Source of the DNA: Leptospira interrogans serovar Manilae
GTDB lineage: Bacteria; Spirochaetota; Leptospiria; Leptospirales; Leptospiraceae
Assembly: GCA_945887855.1 (NCBI GenBank)
Contig: CAMCZP010000014.1
Location: forward strand, 1 to 61,959
Length of the DNA stretch: 61,959 nt
Direction of reading: 5' to 3'
Each line of letters begins with the position of its first letter. Position 1 is the first letter of the stretch. The notes beneath the pieces are model-generated. The model ran no database searches, was not told the DNA's origin, and saw only the letters and a program-made list of their open reading frames with translations. This document shows, one piece after another, positions 1 through 9,901 of the stretch. Both the position numbers and the translations under genes were made by a program.

Positions 1-156
1 TATACATGGGGACATAGAAAAGATTATAAATATTTTTACGACCCAAATGACAAAGAGCATTTTCCAAAAGGTTTTGAACACCCTGCTGTTAAAAATTTAT
101 CAAAAGAAAAAATACCATTTGATAAAATAATAGAAAACGTACCTACTCAAGAATAA
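1..156 (+). CDS. C-terminal end of an unidentified protein (5' cut by window)
   Basis: The frame is open from base 1 to a TAA at 154-156 and gives 51 residues. The fragment is polar and rich in Lys, Tyr, Phe and Asp, starts YTWGHRKDYKYF and ends IIENVPTQE. I see no known motif. It is probably real because it fills the space before a hairpin that would end both it and the converging phosphatase gene. I cannot assign a function from the tail alone. Confidence 0.5.
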   Translation, partial: YTWGHRKDYKYFYDPNDKEHFPKGFEHPAVKNLSKEKIPFDKIIENVPTQE

Positions 157-164
157 ATTATTTT

Positions 165-195
165 AGGACAGAAATACTCATTGTATCTCTGTCCT
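165..195. terminator. Bidirectional hairpin between convergent genes
   Basis: AGGACAGA at 165-172 pairs perfectly with TCTGTCCT at 188-195 around a 15-nt loop. It lies between the stop of the partial plus-strand gene (156) and the stop of the minus-strand PP2C gene (205). T-runs on either side are weak, so termination efficiency is uncertain. Confidence 0.55.
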
Positions 196-204
196 AGTTT
201 CTTA

Positions 205-978
205 CTATACATCAACTACTTTTAGTAGAATAAAACTTATATTATCTAATCCAGAGTATTTCAACGAAAAAGATATTAATTGAGTGCAAAATGCCTCTTC
301 GCTACTATCCTTTTCTAAAAATTGATTGAACATGTTTTGTGGAATTCCTTCCCACAATCCATCCGTACAAAGTAAAAAAGTTGAGCCTATAGATAGATTT
401 AATTCCTTCTCGTAAATCAAAGGCTTTCTATCTGTCAAATCTCCAACTATAGCAGATGTGAGTATATTTTTTCTTTTATGGACTCTAAGTTCTTCTTCTG
501 TAATGTTATTTTTTTTAAATAGTTCAAATACCTCACTATGATCTTCTGTAATCCTATCTAGTTTAGTTGAAGAAAGTAAATAAGCTCTACTATCACCCAC
601 ATTGTAAACCAAAGCTTTTTTATTAAGAAAATAGATCCCACAGAGTGTTGTGCCTAAACCAGGTGAATTCATAGAATTAGCTTTTTCATTGAGAAAACTT
701 TTTGCTCTTATGATTTCATTTTTAATATCCTTGGAGGATTGAATATTATGTTTAAAATTATTCAAAGATTCAAGGACTGTATAACTTGCAATTTCACCTT
801 TGTCATGACCACCCATACCATCTGCAACTGCAAATATTGGATTTTTCTGATTTACAATTTGGTACATAAAAGATTTCATCTGTTTGGTTTGTACTACAGT
901 GTCATGAATTAAAAGTGAATCTTCATTGTTATTACGATAGTTCCCATTATGGGTAAAATAAAATACTTTTATTATCAT
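205..978 (-). CDS. PP2C-family serine/threonine protein phosphatase
   Basis: A 257-residue soluble PP2C (PPM) domain protein, the metal-dependent class that removes phosphate from Ser/Thr. The metal and phosphate motifs are present in order: NNED near 17-20, ADGMGG 52-57, GLGTT 107-111, VGDSRAY 127-133, ITEDHS 143-148, CTDGLWE 204-210 and DN at 245-246. The protein is essentially one catalytic domain, with no sensor or membrane segment. Its ATG overlaps the stop of the upstream helicase gene by 4 bp (ATGA), so the two are translationally coupled. It is the last gene of a five-gene operon. The substrate is unknown; no partner kinase is in the window. Confidence 0.9.
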   Translation of the reverse strand: MIIKVFYFTHNGNYRNNNEDSLLIHDTVVQTKQMKSFMYQIVNQKNPIFAVADGMGGHDKGEIASYTVLESLNNFKHNIQSSKDIKNEIIRAKSFLNEKANSMNSPGLGTTLCGIYFLNKKALVYNVGDSRAYLLSSTKLDRITEDHSEVFELFKKNNITEEELRVHKRKNILTSAIVGDLTDRKPLIYEKELNLSIGSTFLLCTDGLWEGIPQNMFNQFLEKDSSEEAFCTQLISFSLKYSGLDNISFILLKVVDV

Positions 979-2945
979 TGTTCAAGATACTCCCATACAG
1001 AGTGATACCCACCCAAATTATTTATATATTCAATTAACTTTGAGAAAAAATTATTTGATGCTAGAGTCTCACTATTGCCAATGATAACTAACTCCTTTTT
1101 TGCTCTAGTCATGGCAACATTCATCCTCTTTAAATCAGATAGAAAACCAATTTCAGAGGAATCATTAGATCTAGTCAAGCTTATGAGAATGCAATCTTTT
1201 TCTCTACCCTGGAATGAATCTATTGTATTTATTTCAATAGATCTAAGTAAACTTTCATTTTTTGAAAATAATTCCTCTAAAAAATTAACTTGGGCTTTGT
1301 ATGGGGATAAAATTCCAAATGATAAATTATTATCATTTGAATAGAAGTTTGAAAATATTTTGAATAATAAAATACCTTCTTGTTCATTGTAAATAGATTG
1401 GTCATTGTCTACTCTAGTTTCTGTAAAATCTGCACCGACTGTATCAATGAAGATAATATGTACTTTAGAATCAATCTTATCTGTTCCAATGGAATGATTT
1501 TTATTTGAAAAATCTGAAATTAATAAATTATTATAGAATTCTTGGTTTGGAAATCCTAAAATTTGATCATTCATTCTATATTGAATATTTAAAAATCCAG
1601 ATTGTATAGGATTATCTCTAAATTTAAAAAGTAATTTTTCTAAAAATGTAAATTTTAAACCATTATTTTTTTTTGAATAAATTGTTGGAGGTAGTTGGTT
1701 CGGATCTCCTACAAATATTATTCTTTTTGAGGGTTGTAGAATTATAGGTAAATAACAAAGGGGCTCTAATGCTTGTGAAGCTTCATCCACAAAAATACTA
1801 TCAAATTTACATTTCTTAATAATTTTTGAGGTATATAAACTGGTAAGGGTAGATGCAACTACATTAGTTTTATCTAATATATCTTCTATTATTATGTCTT
1901 CAGTTTTTTTACATAATTTATATAATTCTTTTGCTTCTCTTAATTTATCTCTACGATCTTGGTACTCCTGTTTACCAAAATTTCTTTTGAAACTTCTAGC
2001 TTTCTTAATTAAGTCGTCTGCTTGTTTTTTATATTTTTTTATTTCTTTATAATAATCATGATTTTTAATTTTATAATCAAGTGTAGTGTGTAAAATATTT
2101 TCTGAAACTCTTACTGGATTTCCAATTCGTAGTACGTTAATTTTTTTTTCTACAGTTTTCTCTGTTAATAAATCTACAGCTAGATTACTTGAAGCAGAGA
2201 GTAAAATTTTTTCTCCAAGATTTACTAATTCATTTACAGATTCGATAATTACAGTAGTTTTTCCAGTTCCGGGTGGCCCATGTACAATATAAAAATCATT
2301 TGATTTTAAGATATTTTTAACTACAACAGATTGAGAAGAATTCAAAAAATTAAATGTTTCACTATCATCAATAGTTGTTTTTACAGTCTCTGGGGTATCA
2401 AATATTTTTTGTTTATATTTTAATATAATTTTTGATTCATTTTTTTCAAATGTATCAATTGCATAAAACATAGCTTTATAAGTTATATCACTAAAAGTCT
2501 TTTCTAAAATAAATGATCCATCCTCCATCCAGTTCGGTAAGTCATCCCCTTTAATTACAATTGTAGCATCATTATGAGAAATATTTTTTACAACCCCTAA
2601 TATTTCTTGAGTATTCATATCGGAATCTCTATACAGTTTTACATTTTGCCCAGGTTGGATAGATGGTTTTATAAGATCAGGTTTTCTTTTTATGATAAGT
2701 GTGATATTATTAGAATCAGAAAAAATTACATCATCTAGATATACAGAACTCCATAGGATTCCAGAATTTCTTTTTATTTTTTTAGAGGATTTATTAAGTT
2801 CCTCCCAGTATTCTTCTTTTTCAAAGTTTTCTTCTGTTGTTATTAAGTTTCTAATATAAGAAAAATATTCATCTAGGTTATTTAATGATGGAAGATGTAA
2901 GTTATTAATTTCTTTCAAAGGATATTTACTTATTCTGGAGACCAC
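975..2945 (-). CDS. Superfamily 1 helicase, UPF1/Dna2-like
   Basis: A 656-residue SF1 helicase resembling the UPF1/IGHMBP2/Dna2 branch, which unwinds RNA or DNA with ATP. An N-terminal region of about 200 residues includes a beta-barrel-like stretch before the motor. Walker A GPPGTGKT is at 223-230, DEAS 387-390, GDPNQLPP 413-420, QYRM 455-458, SFQGRE 577-582 and the VAMTRAKK motif VI at about 610-617. The start is GTG. The 5' end overlaps ubiX by 16 bp and the 3' end overlaps the phosphatase by 4 bp. The nucleic-acid target is not known. Homologues in bacteria are often unnamed; I do not assign a symbol. Confidence 0.9.
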   Translation of the reverse strand: MVSRISKYPLKEINNLHLPSLNNLDEYFSYIRNLITTEENFEKEEYWEELNKSSKKIKRNSGILWSSVYLDDVIFSDSNNITLIIKRKPDLIKPSIQPGQNVKLYRDSDMNTQEILGVVKNISHNDATIVIKGDDLPNWMEDGSFILEKTFSDITYKAMFYAIDTFEKNESKIILKYKQKIFDTPETVKTTIDDSETFNFLNSSQSVVVKNILKSNDFYIVHGPPGTGKTTVIIESVNELVNLGEKILLSASSNLAVDLLTEKTVEKKINVLRIGNPVRVSENILHTTLDYKIKNHDYYKEIKKYKKQADDLIKKARSFKRNFGKQEYQDRRDKLREAKELYKLCKKTEDIIIEDILDKTNVVASTLTSLYTSKIIKKCKFDSIFVDEASQALEPLCYLPIILQPSKRIIFVGDPNQLPPTIYSKKNNGLKFTFLEKLLFKFRDNPIQSGFLNIQYRMNDQILGFPNQEFYNNLLISDFSNKNHSIGTDKIDSKVHIIFIDTVGADFTETRVDNDQSIYNEQEGILLFKIFSNFYSNDNNLSFGILSPYKAQVNFLEELFSKNESLLRSIEINTIDSFQGREKDCILISLTRSNDSSEIGFLSDLKRMNVAMTRAKKELVIIGNSETLASNNFFSKLIEYINNLGGYHSVWEYLEQ

Positions 2946-3529
2946 TTTTTATAAAGATCGGTTTCTATTCCTAGCAAACTAAAGATACGGGATGCTATAA
3001 AATCTCCTAGATCATCAATTGTTCTGGGAAGTTGGTAAAATCCGGGAGAAGCGGGGAGTATTATGGCCCCAGCTTCATCTAAAGAAAGCAAATTTCTTAG
3101 ATGAATATGGTTGTATGGTGTTTCCCTAGGAACAAGAATTAGTCTTCTTCTTTCCTTGAGTGTGACATCGGCACATCGCTCAATTAGATTTTCAGTCAAT
3201 CCTGCATTGATAGATGCAATTGTCTTCATAGAACAGGGAGCAACTACCATTCCGTCCCAAGAATTAGATCCAGAAGCTATATCAGCCCCGATATCCCCAA
3301 AAGGTCGAATTTCTATTTTATTTTTTACTTCAATATTCCACTTATCAATAATATAATTCAATAGTTCACTTGAACTATTTATATTAACCTCAAATTCTTC
3401 TCTAAAAATTCTTATAGATGCGGGGCTAATAATTAGATAGGTAGTACCTTCTATTTCTAAAAGTTTTTTTAAAAATCTAGCTGGATAAATTGAACCAGAT
3501 GCACCTGCAATTGCTAACACTAATTTCAT
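2930..3529 (-). CDS. ubiX: UbiX-type flavin prenyltransferase
   Basis: A 199-residue flavoprotein of the UbiX/Pad1 family. These enzymes prenylate FMN to make the cofactor used by UbiD-type decarboxylases. Seen here are the N-terminal GASGS nucleotide loop at residues 9-13, the APCSMKTIA segment near 97, the [13 protein letters not shown] signature and the C-terminal PASPGFY. The ATG has a good AGGAG Shine-Dalgarno and overlaps the ubiA stop (ATGA). Next to a UbiA homologue, a role in quinone synthesis is expected. In Leptospira-like bacteria the quinone is menaquinone, so this could be the late futalosine-pathway enzyme rather than a ubiquinone one. No ubiD is in the window. Confidence 0.88.
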   Translation of the reverse strand: MKLVLAIAGASGSIYPARFLKKLLEIEGTTYLIISPASIRIFREEFEVNINSSSELLNYIIDKWNIEVKNKIEIRPFGDIGADIASGSNSWDGMVVAPCSMKTIASINAGLTENLIERCADVTLKERRRLILVPRETPYNHIHLRNLLSLDEAGAIILPASPGFYQLPRTIDDLGDFIASRIFSLLGIETDLYKKWSPE

Positions 3530-4428
3530 AGTTGGCTCCTGAAATAATTGATAAGGTCATCCCATTTTTCAAAAAAGATTCCTAGAAATAGTATAATAGA
3601 AATAGAAGCATTGATATGAAAGAAGGCAATTGGCACTTTACTTAAATCATCTTTATTTACCAAAAAATGTTCTATGGCAAAAAGGATTCCTGCAATACAT
3701 AAAAAAATAAAATAAAAACTAGACAATCCAGCAACCTTTCCTGCATAGAAAAGAAGTATAAATGAAATGGTATGATTTATTTTAGCCACAAGTAAAGAAA
3801 TCTCTAATCCAAAAACAGATGGAATTGAAAATAGTCCATTATCTTTATCGTACTCCATATCTTGGGTAGAGTACAATATATCAAACCCAGCAATATGAAA
3901 CATCAAGCCCATTGACCATAAAAATGATATAAAAGAAACATCTCCTGTAATAGCGACCCATGCACCCATTGGTGAGAGACCAATTCCTAAGCCCAAGATA
4001 TAGTGGCACATCCACGTAAATCTTTTTGTAAAGCTATAAAATAAAACTATCATTAAGGTGGGAACAGATGCAAGAAATGCAAAAGTATTAAGGAAGTACG
4101 TTGAAACTATAAATGTTATACTAAATAGAATGGTAAAAATTATTACAGAAGATTTTGAAAGTACGCCACTTGGTATTTCTCTATTTTTAGTTCTTGGATT
4201 GTTCTTGTCAATTTCTGCATCTACTAATCTATTAAAACCCATAGCAGCATTTCTTGCACTTATCATACAGATTAAGATTAAAAATAATTTAAAATAAAAT
4301 ACACTAATTATCAACCTTGATTCTAGGATGGCTAGAATAATAGATAGTCCTGCAAATGGTAAAGCAAATAATGTATGGGAAAATTTAACCATTTTCCCAT
4401 AGTTAGTTATAATAGTAAAAATATTCAT
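3526..4428 (-). CDS. ubiA: UbiA-family aromatic prenyltransferase
   Basis: A 300-residue polytopic membrane enzyme of the UbiA superfamily. It joins a polyprenyl chain to an aromatic acid during quinone synthesis. The first Asp-rich motif is NRLVDAEID at 66-74 and the second is [10 protein letters not shown] around 187-196. Eight or nine hydrophobic segments cover the rest. The gene is coupled to the antiporter gene upstream and to ubiX downstream by 4-bp overlaps. The substrate cannot be read from sequence: 4-hydroxybenzoate (UbiA) and the naphthoate or futalosine-derived precursor (MqnP) are both possible. Confidence 0.85.
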   Translation of the reverse strand: MNIFTIITNYGKMVKFSHTLFALPFAGLSIILAILESRLIISVFYFKLFLILICMISARNAAMGFNRLVDAEIDKNNPRTKNREIPSGVLSKSSVIIFTILFSITFIVSTYFLNTFAFLASVPTLMIVLFYSFTKRFTWMCHYILGLGIGLSPMGAWVAITGDVSFISFLWSMGLMFHIAGFDILYSTQDMEYDKDNGLFSIPSVFGLEISLLVAKINHTISFILLFYAGKVAGLSSFYFIFLCIAGILFAIEHFLVNKDDLSKVPIAFFHINASISIILFLGIFFEKWDDLINYFRSQL

Positions 4429-6653
4429 AAAATAGTATAGTTTTTCGTTCCTTCTCTTAAGATAAGAATTGAAGTAGGGTTATCTTTTTGTTGATCAATT
4501 TTATCCATTAAAATAGTATCTTTTAAAGTAGCGTCCATTTCTAACCAATGTTTATAACCCACAACCACTAGAGAGTATCTATGATTTAGTTTTTTAATTT
4601 GTTTTTCAGTTGGTACTGTTTTGATTCCTTTTTGAAAAAACTTTCTTAATTTATCTTCTGAAGGTTCATTTTCTTTTTCATATAAAAGAGTGATATCTGT
4701 AGTAGTGGATTTTTGAATTTGACCTCCAACTTCAAAAATATAATCAGATTCTTCAAGGTTATGATAAAATAATAAGAGTGAGTTTAATTCTTTAAATCCC
4801 CTATCAATAAAAATTGCCGATCTGCATTCAATTTCATTCAAAACTAAATCAACTTTTCCGCCAACCGCATTATCACTAAATATAGTTTTTGCAGCCCCCA
4901 TGAATAAAATATCAATTTGTTCTACTTGGATAGTTTTATTTATTTCATTAGAAAATTGATCTGAATGTCTTAGAATGGTATTTGCTTTAATTCCCTTTTC
5001 TTTGGAAAATGCATGAATTGGATGGAAGTTTTCAGATTCTTTTTCAGGAGTAGATCCTAAACTTATATTTTCTGTTAGGGGAGATAGATGTAATGCATTA
5101 TAAGATGCTGATTTTTGGTAAATGAAGTACGCAATAGATAATAGACTTTGTCCGGCAGATGGAGGACCAAATGCAATGAGAATTTTCGGTGTACCGGTAA
5201 TTATTTTTTGTGAGGGTTTAGGTGAAGATGTTTCATTTCTAAGAAATAATCCTACCATTGGTGACGTTATAAAGGTAGTTACAAGTGCCATGATTACAAA
5301 CATAGTAAAGATTTCTGGAGATAAAATACCCATATCATAGCCTATGTTTAAAACCACTAACTCCATTAGCCCTCTCGTATTCATTAAAAATCCTATGATA
5401 CTAGATTCCTTCCAGGTACTTCCAGTAAATTTTGCAGGTAACATTGATCCAAGAATTTTTCCTATAGATGCTACTAGTACTACAACCAAGCAATCTATCC
5501 AAAGTTCTTGTGAGTTTAATAGTTGAATTTTTGTTCTAAGACCTGTGAATGCAAAAAATAGGGGAAGAAGTAATACGGCGCTAAAGTCTTCAAATTTCTC
5601 AGTGATCACTCCTCTTAATCTTGTATTAGTTGGCATAATCACACCTGCTAAAAATGCACCAAATAAGGCATGTATTCCCAATGATTCAGAGAGAATTGCA
5701 CTAAATAGCATTAAAATTGTTAGAACTGAAATCACACCTCTTGAAATAATTTCTTTTGTTATGTATAACTTACTCATTTTTTCTAAGATTGGTTGAATGA
5801 TATATACCATCAATCCTATGTATAATAATCCAAATGTAAGAATATAACCGATGAGATAAACATTTTCAGCATGTATGATAGCTAAAATAAGTGCTAGAAT
5901 AGTCCATGCAGAGATATCGTCTACAGCAGCACAGGTTATTGCTATTATGCCAGCACTTGATTTGCTAAGACCTTTTTCTTGTATGATTCTAGCCAAAACA
6001 GGAAATGCTGTAATACTCATTGAGATACCTATGAATAATCCAAAGGAAAGAAAGCTAATATTAGAGGGGGCATATTTATCAAAATAGAATAGGGCTAAAA
6101 TACACCCCAGCATAAACGGAAAAAGTATGCTAACATGGCTAATGAGTATTGCAGATTTTGCTTTTTCTTTGAGAACTGAAATATCTAACTCTAAGCCAAC
6201 TACAAACATAAATACAATCAATCCAAATTGACTGAGTAGTTGTAAATTATTCAAAGAATGAGTAGGGAAGAGGAATAGGGATACTCCGGGATAAAACATC
6301 CCCAGAAATGAAGGTCCAAGTAAAAGTCCTGCAGTTATTTCACCAATCACTGCAGGTTGACCAATTCTTCTAAAAACTAAAGAGAGTATACGAGAAGCCA
6401 AAAGAACCGCTACAATTTGGACCAAAAGAATATTGAGAGGATGGTGAAAATTTTTTGAAATCTCTATAAAAAAAGCATGCAATGATGAACTTATGTCTTC
6501 AATGTTAGAGCTTGATTTTTTTAAAAGTATAGGATTTTTAATTTTTTTGTAGTTATCGTTAGAAAGAAATATAAAAATTAAGGATAAACTGAAAACACAG
6601 AGGGTCCCAATATAAATAAAAGTCTCTTTTAAATGAGAGTTTTTTTTTTCCAA
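4425..6653 (-). CDS. CPA2 cation:proton antiporter with C-terminal Usp-like domain
   Basis: A 742-residue membrane protein of the monovalent cation:proton antiporter-2 family. After a single N-terminal hydrophobic helix (about 11-31) come the usual 12 or so membrane segments between roughly 70 and 475. They include the GQPAVIGEITAGLLLGPS entry motif and the NTRGLMELVVLNIG motif. Residues 485-742 form a soluble alpha/beta domain starting KILIAFGPPSAG, like a universal-stress-protein fold, probably regulatory. The start is TTG with GGAG about 10 bases upstream; an earlier ATG is followed at once by a stop. It is first in the operon and diverges from pyrG. Whether it carries K+ or Na+ is not resolvable. 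Confidence 0.87.
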   Translation of the reverse strand: MEKKNSHLKETFIYIGTLCVFSLSLIFIFLSNDNYKKIKNPILLKKSSSNIEDISSSLHAFFIEISKNFHHPLNILLVQIVAVLLASRILSLVFRRIGQPAVIGEITAGLLLGPSFLGMFYPGVSLFLFPTHSLNNLQLLSQFGLIVFMFVVGLELDISVLKEKAKSAILISHVSILFPFMLGCILALFYFDKYAPSNISFLSFGLFIGISMSITAFPVLARIIQEKGLSKSSAGIIAITCAAVDDISAWTILALILAIIHAENVYLIGYILTFGLLYIGLMVYIIQPILEKMSKLYITKEIISRGVISVLTILMLFSAILSESLGIHALFGAFLAGVIMPTNTRLRGVITEKFEDFSAVLLLPLFFAFTGLRTKIQLLNSQELWIDCLVVVLVASIGKILGSMLPAKFTGSTWKESSIIGFLMNTRGLMELVVLNIGYDMGILSPEIFTMFVIMALVTTFITSPMVGLFLRNETSSPKPSQKIITGTPKILIAFGPPSAGQSLLSIAYFIYQKSASYNALHLSPLTENISLGSTPEKESENFHPIHAFSKEKGIKANTILRHSDQFSNEINKTIQVEQIDILFMGAAKTIFSDNAVGGKVDLVLNEIECRSAIFIDRGFKELNSLLLFYHNLEESDYIFEVGGQIQKSTTTDITLLYEKENEPSEDKLRKFFQKGIKTVPTEKQIKKLNHRYSLVVVGYKHWLEMDATLKDTILMDKIDQQKDNPTSILILREGTKNYTIL

Positions 6654-6754
6654 AAGAAGTTCACTCCATCTGAAGAAAATCCTTTGAATCTCTTCATAAA
6701 ATTGACTTTATTTAATCCTTACCATTTCAGTCACTAGAAAATTGAGGTTAAGTT

Positions 6755-8377
6755 TTGATAAAGTCTAAGTTTGTTTTTATAACCGGAGGAGTTTGCTCCT
6801 CATTGGGCAAGGGAGTTACAATTGCAGCGTTAGGTTGCTTATTAGAATCAAGGGGTTACAGCGTTGCACTTCAAAAAATGGATCCTTATATCAATATAGA
6901 TCCCGGTACAATGAGCCCATACCAGCATGGGGAGGTCTATGTAACCAATGATGGTGCTGAAACAGATCTAGATTTAGGATACTATGAGAGATTTACATCC
7001 CAAGAGTTCAGTCGAAAAAACTCTATTTCAACAGGACAGATCTACCATGCTGTAATTGAGAGAGAAAGAAAGGGAGACTACCTGGGAAGAACCGTACAGG
7101 TTGTGCCTCATATAACAAATGAAATTAAAAGTAGAATATACCAATTGGGTAAAGAGAAGGAGCCTGATTTTATATTAGTGGAGATTGGGGGAACTGTTGG
7201 TGATATTGAATCAATTCCTTTTTTGGAAGCCATACGTCAGATGAGATATGAACATGGAACGTCCCAAGTTGTATTTATTCACCTAACACTTGTACCTACC
7301 ATTTCTGTTGCAGGAGAGGCAAAAACTAAACCTACCCAACATTCTGTCAAGGAGCTTTTGGGTTTAGGAATCCAACCAGATATTTTGGTATGCAGAGTTA
7401 GGGAAACTCTCTCGAAAGAAATGAAATCTAAATTATCTCTATTTTGTAATGTTAGAGAGAACTCAGTAATATCTGCGGTTGATATAAAAGATTCTATTTA
7501 TGAAATACCTAAAATGTACAAAGATGAAAAATTAGACGAGGTAGTTTTAAACTCACTTGGGATGAATATCGGAAAATCTAATTTTTCTGAATGGGAAAAA
7601 ATAATTAAAAAAATTAAACTTGCTAATAAACGTATTACAATAGCAATTGTCGGTAAATATATAAGTTTGCAAGATGCGTATAGGTCAATTTATGAATCTT
7701 TATCACATGGGGGTATTGCAAATGATGTTAAGGTGGAATTTTTAAAAATAAACCCAGAAGAACTTGAAAAGAATCCACCTAAGGAATTATTAAAAAATAT
7801 TAATGGGATCTTAGTTCCTGGTGGGTTCGGTGAGCGGGGTATTGAAGGAAAAATTATTGCAATAAATTATGCAAGAACTAAGGGAATTCCATTTTTTGGA
7901 ATTTGCTTGGGAATGCAATGTGCTGTGATTGAATATGCAAGAAATGTTTTAGGACTAAAAGACGCACATTCTACTGAATTTGTTCCAAATACAAAAAATC
8001 CTGTGATATCATTATTAGAGGAACAAACAGACGTAGATAGAATGGGAGGTACAATGAGATTGGGTACTTATCCATGTGTAATAAAGAAAAATACACTAGC
8101 ATTTTCAGAATATAAGCTAGAGAAAATTCATGAAAGACATAGACATAGATTTGAATTTACACTTAGGTATAGAGAAGAATTTTCTAAAGCCGGGCTTACC
8201 ATTTCAGGTGTATCACCTGATGAAAAATTAGTTGAAATAGTTGAAATACACGATCATCCCTGGTTTGTAGGTGTTCAATATCATCCTGAATTTAATTCAA
8301 AACCTATAAATCCTCATCCACTTTTTTCGGGTTTTATAAGGGCTGCTTCAAAGTTCATTCCAAAGGGGGAAAAATGA
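6755..8377 (+). CDS. pyrG: CTP synthase
   Basis: A 540-residue glutamine-dependent CTP synthase converting UTP to CTP. The N-terminal synthetase domain begins FVFITGGVCSSLGKG (ATP loop 11-20). The C-terminal class I amidotransferase has the nucleophile in FGICLGMQCA (Cys384) and the His/Glu pair in QYHPEF. Length is normal for the family. The start is TTG, with GAGG at 6744-6747 giving good spacing. It heads a ten-gene plus-strand run and overlaps kdsA by 4 bp. CTP is used to activate Kdo, so pairing with kdsA makes metabolic sense. The 101-bp gap to the divergent antiporter gene must hold both promoters; TTGACT at 6702 is a possible -35. Confidence 0.97.
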   Translation: MIKSKFVFITGGVCSSLGKGVTIAALGCLLESRGYSVALQKMDPYINIDPGTMSPYQHGEVYVTNDGAETDLDLGYYERFTSQEFSRKNSISTGQIYHAVIERERKGDYLGRTVQVVPHITNEIKSRIYQLGKEKEPDFILVEIGGTVGDIESIPFLEAIRQMRYEHGTSQVVFIHLTLVPTISVAGEAKTKPTQHSVKELLGLGIQPDILVCRVRETLSKEMKSKLSLFCNVRENSVISAVDIKDSIYEIPKMYKDEKLDEVVLNSLGMNIGKSNFSEWEKIIKKIKLANKRITIAIVGKYISLQDAYRSIYESLSHGGIANDVKVEFLKINPEELEKNPPKELLKNINGILVPGGFGERGIEGKIIAINYARTKGIPFFGICLGMQCAVIEYARNVLGLKDAHSTEFVPNTKNPVISLLEEQTDVDRMGGTMRLGTYPCVIKKNTLAFSEYKLEKIHERHRHRFEFTLRYREEFSKAGLTISGVSPDEKLVEIVEIHDHPWFVGVQYHPEFNSKPINPHPLFSGFIRAASKFIPKGEK

Positions 8378-9216
8378 ATACTAAAATAAAAAAAAGAAGT
8401 TTTATCCAAGGTTCTACCATTGGGGGTGATGAACCATTTTTTCTTATATCCGGACCATGTGTTATGGAAAATAGAGATCTCTTAGACCGAGTTGCAGGGG
8501 AAATGTTAGAGATATGTAAAAAGCTGGGTATATTTTATATTTTTAAAAGTAGTTTTGATAAAGCTAACAGATCCTCAATTCATTCTTATAGAGGTCCCGG
8601 TTTAAGTGAAGGTATTAAAAATTTAGAATATATTAAAAATAAGTATAATCTCCCTGTTTTGACAGATATCCATGAAACATCTCAAATTGACCCATTAAAA
8701 GATGTGATAGATATTTATCAAATTCCAGCTTTTTTATCCAGACAAACAGACTTAATTGAAGCAGCAGCAAAAACAAATAAATGGGTCAATGTAAAAAAAG
8801 GTCAATTTTTGGCTCCCAATGATTGTAAACATATAGCTGCTAAAATTCAAGAAAGTGGTTCTGAGAAATATTTGATAACCGAAAGAGGAGCTAGTTTTGG
8901 TTATAATAATCTTGTATTTGATCTACGTGTAATACCTATTCTTCATAGTATGGATATTCCTGTAATCTTTGACGGTACTCACTCTGCACAACTTCCGGGT
9001 GCTGCAGGAAATATTACTGGTGGGCAGAGAGAATTTATTCCTGACTTAATGCGAGGAGCAGTTTCCATTGGATTAGAAGGATTGTTTATGGAAGTACACC
9101 CTGATCCTCCTAGTGCTAAATCAGATTCTACCACCCAACTTTATTTAAACCAAGCAGAAGAACTGTTAACTAATCTATTAAAAATTGATAGATTAGTTAA
9201 AAAAGAAATCTTATAG
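8374..9216 (+). CDS. kdsA: 3-deoxy-8-phosphooctulonate (Kdo-8-P) synthase
   Basis: A 280-residue enzyme condensing phosphoenolpyruvate with arabinose 5-phosphate to give Kdo 8-phosphate for LPS inner core. The TIM-barrel signature segments SGPCVME (25-31), KSSFDKANRSS, FDGTHSAQLPG and MEVHPDPP are all present. Cys29 sits where the metal-dependent class has its metal ligand; the metal-independent class has Asn there, so this is probably the metal-dependent type. The start overlaps pyrG by 4 bp (ATGA). Kdo synthesis directly upstream of LPS-export genes is a coherent grouping. Confidence 0.96.
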   Translation: MNTKIKKRSFIQGSTIGGDEPFFLISGPCVMENRDLLDRVAGEMLEICKKLGIFYIFKSSFDKANRSSIHSYRGPGLSEGIKNLEYIKNKYNLPVLTDIHETSQIDPLKDVIDIYQIPAFLSRQTDLIEAAAKTNKWVNVKKGQFLAPNDCKHIAAKIQESGSEKYLITERGASFGYNNLVFDLRVIPILHSMDIPVIFDGTHSAQLPGAAGNITGGQREFIPDLMRGAVSIGLEGLFMEVHPDPPSAKSDSTTQLYLNQAEELLTNLLKIDRLVKKEIL

Positions 9217-9245
9217 GTTTTGAAACTAAAAATTTAAAATTTATA

Positions 9246-9896
9246 ATGAATAAAAATAATTACAATCTAATTATAGATTTTCTGCAAAAAGTCAGTTTTT
9301 GGGATTTTATTCCCAAAAAACCTAGGCTTTTTTCTAACTACCGGCGGAAAAATATAGTTATTACAGTTGCTTTATTTATTATAATAATATTTATGAATTA
9401 TTGTAAAAATAATAAATCTCTTAGAATTGAAGAAATTGAGAAGGAAAATGGTTCTACAATTTCAATAAGAAATTTTGAAAGAATGTCCATCAATGACCAA
9501 GGAAAATTATTGTGGAAGCTAAATGCTAAAGAAACTTTTTATTTTAATAAAACAGATATTTCAATTTTATATGATATGAATGTTGAACAATTTGAAAATG
9601 GAAAAATCAAATCAAAAATAAAAGCAGACAAAGGAATAATCAATAAAAAAGAAAATAAAATTAATGCATCAGGAAATATTTATGTTAAAACAATAGAGGG
9701 TAAAATATTAGAAGCTGAAGAATTAGAAATGGATACAGAAACGAACACAGTAACTTCTGATAAAAGAGTGATAATAAAATCAGATGGTACAACAATTAAA
9801 GGAGTTGGTTTAATTGCTGAAAATGGGTTGAATAAATTTAAAATTTTAAAACCAGAAGGATTTTCAAGCTCTGGGTCTAATCCTCTAAAAAAATAA
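9246..9896 (+). CDS. lptC: LptC-like LPS export protein
   Basis: A 216-residue bitopic inner-membrane protein with one transmembrane helix at about 36-51 after a basic cytoplasmic tail, followed by a beta-rich periplasmic domain. The pattern of short repeated strands (RMSINDQGKLLWKLNAKE, SKIKADKGIINKKENKINASG) is the OstA/LptC fold. It would link the LptBFG transporter to the LptA bridge. Identity is low, as is usual in this family; position directly before lptA and lptB is the strongest support. The tail of about 35 residues before the helix is longer than usual. No clear Shine-Dalgarno precedes the ATG. Confidence 0.8.
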   Translation: MNKNNYNLIIDFLQKVSFWDFIPKKPRLFSNYRRKNIVITVALFIIIIFMNYCKNNKSLRIEEIEKENGSTISIRNFERMSINDQGKLLWKLNAKETFYFNKTDISILYDMNVEQFENGKIKSKIKADKGIINKKENKINASGNIYVKTIEGKILEAEELEMDTETNTVTSDKRVIIKSDGTTIKGVGLIAENGLNKFKILKPEGFSSSGSNPLKK

Positions 9897-9901
9897 TTGA
9901 A

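Noticed and set aside
6702..6730. Definite sigma-70 promoter for pyrG
   Set aside because: TTGACT is present at 6702 but no -10 at acceptable distance could be identified, so it was left as a remark only.
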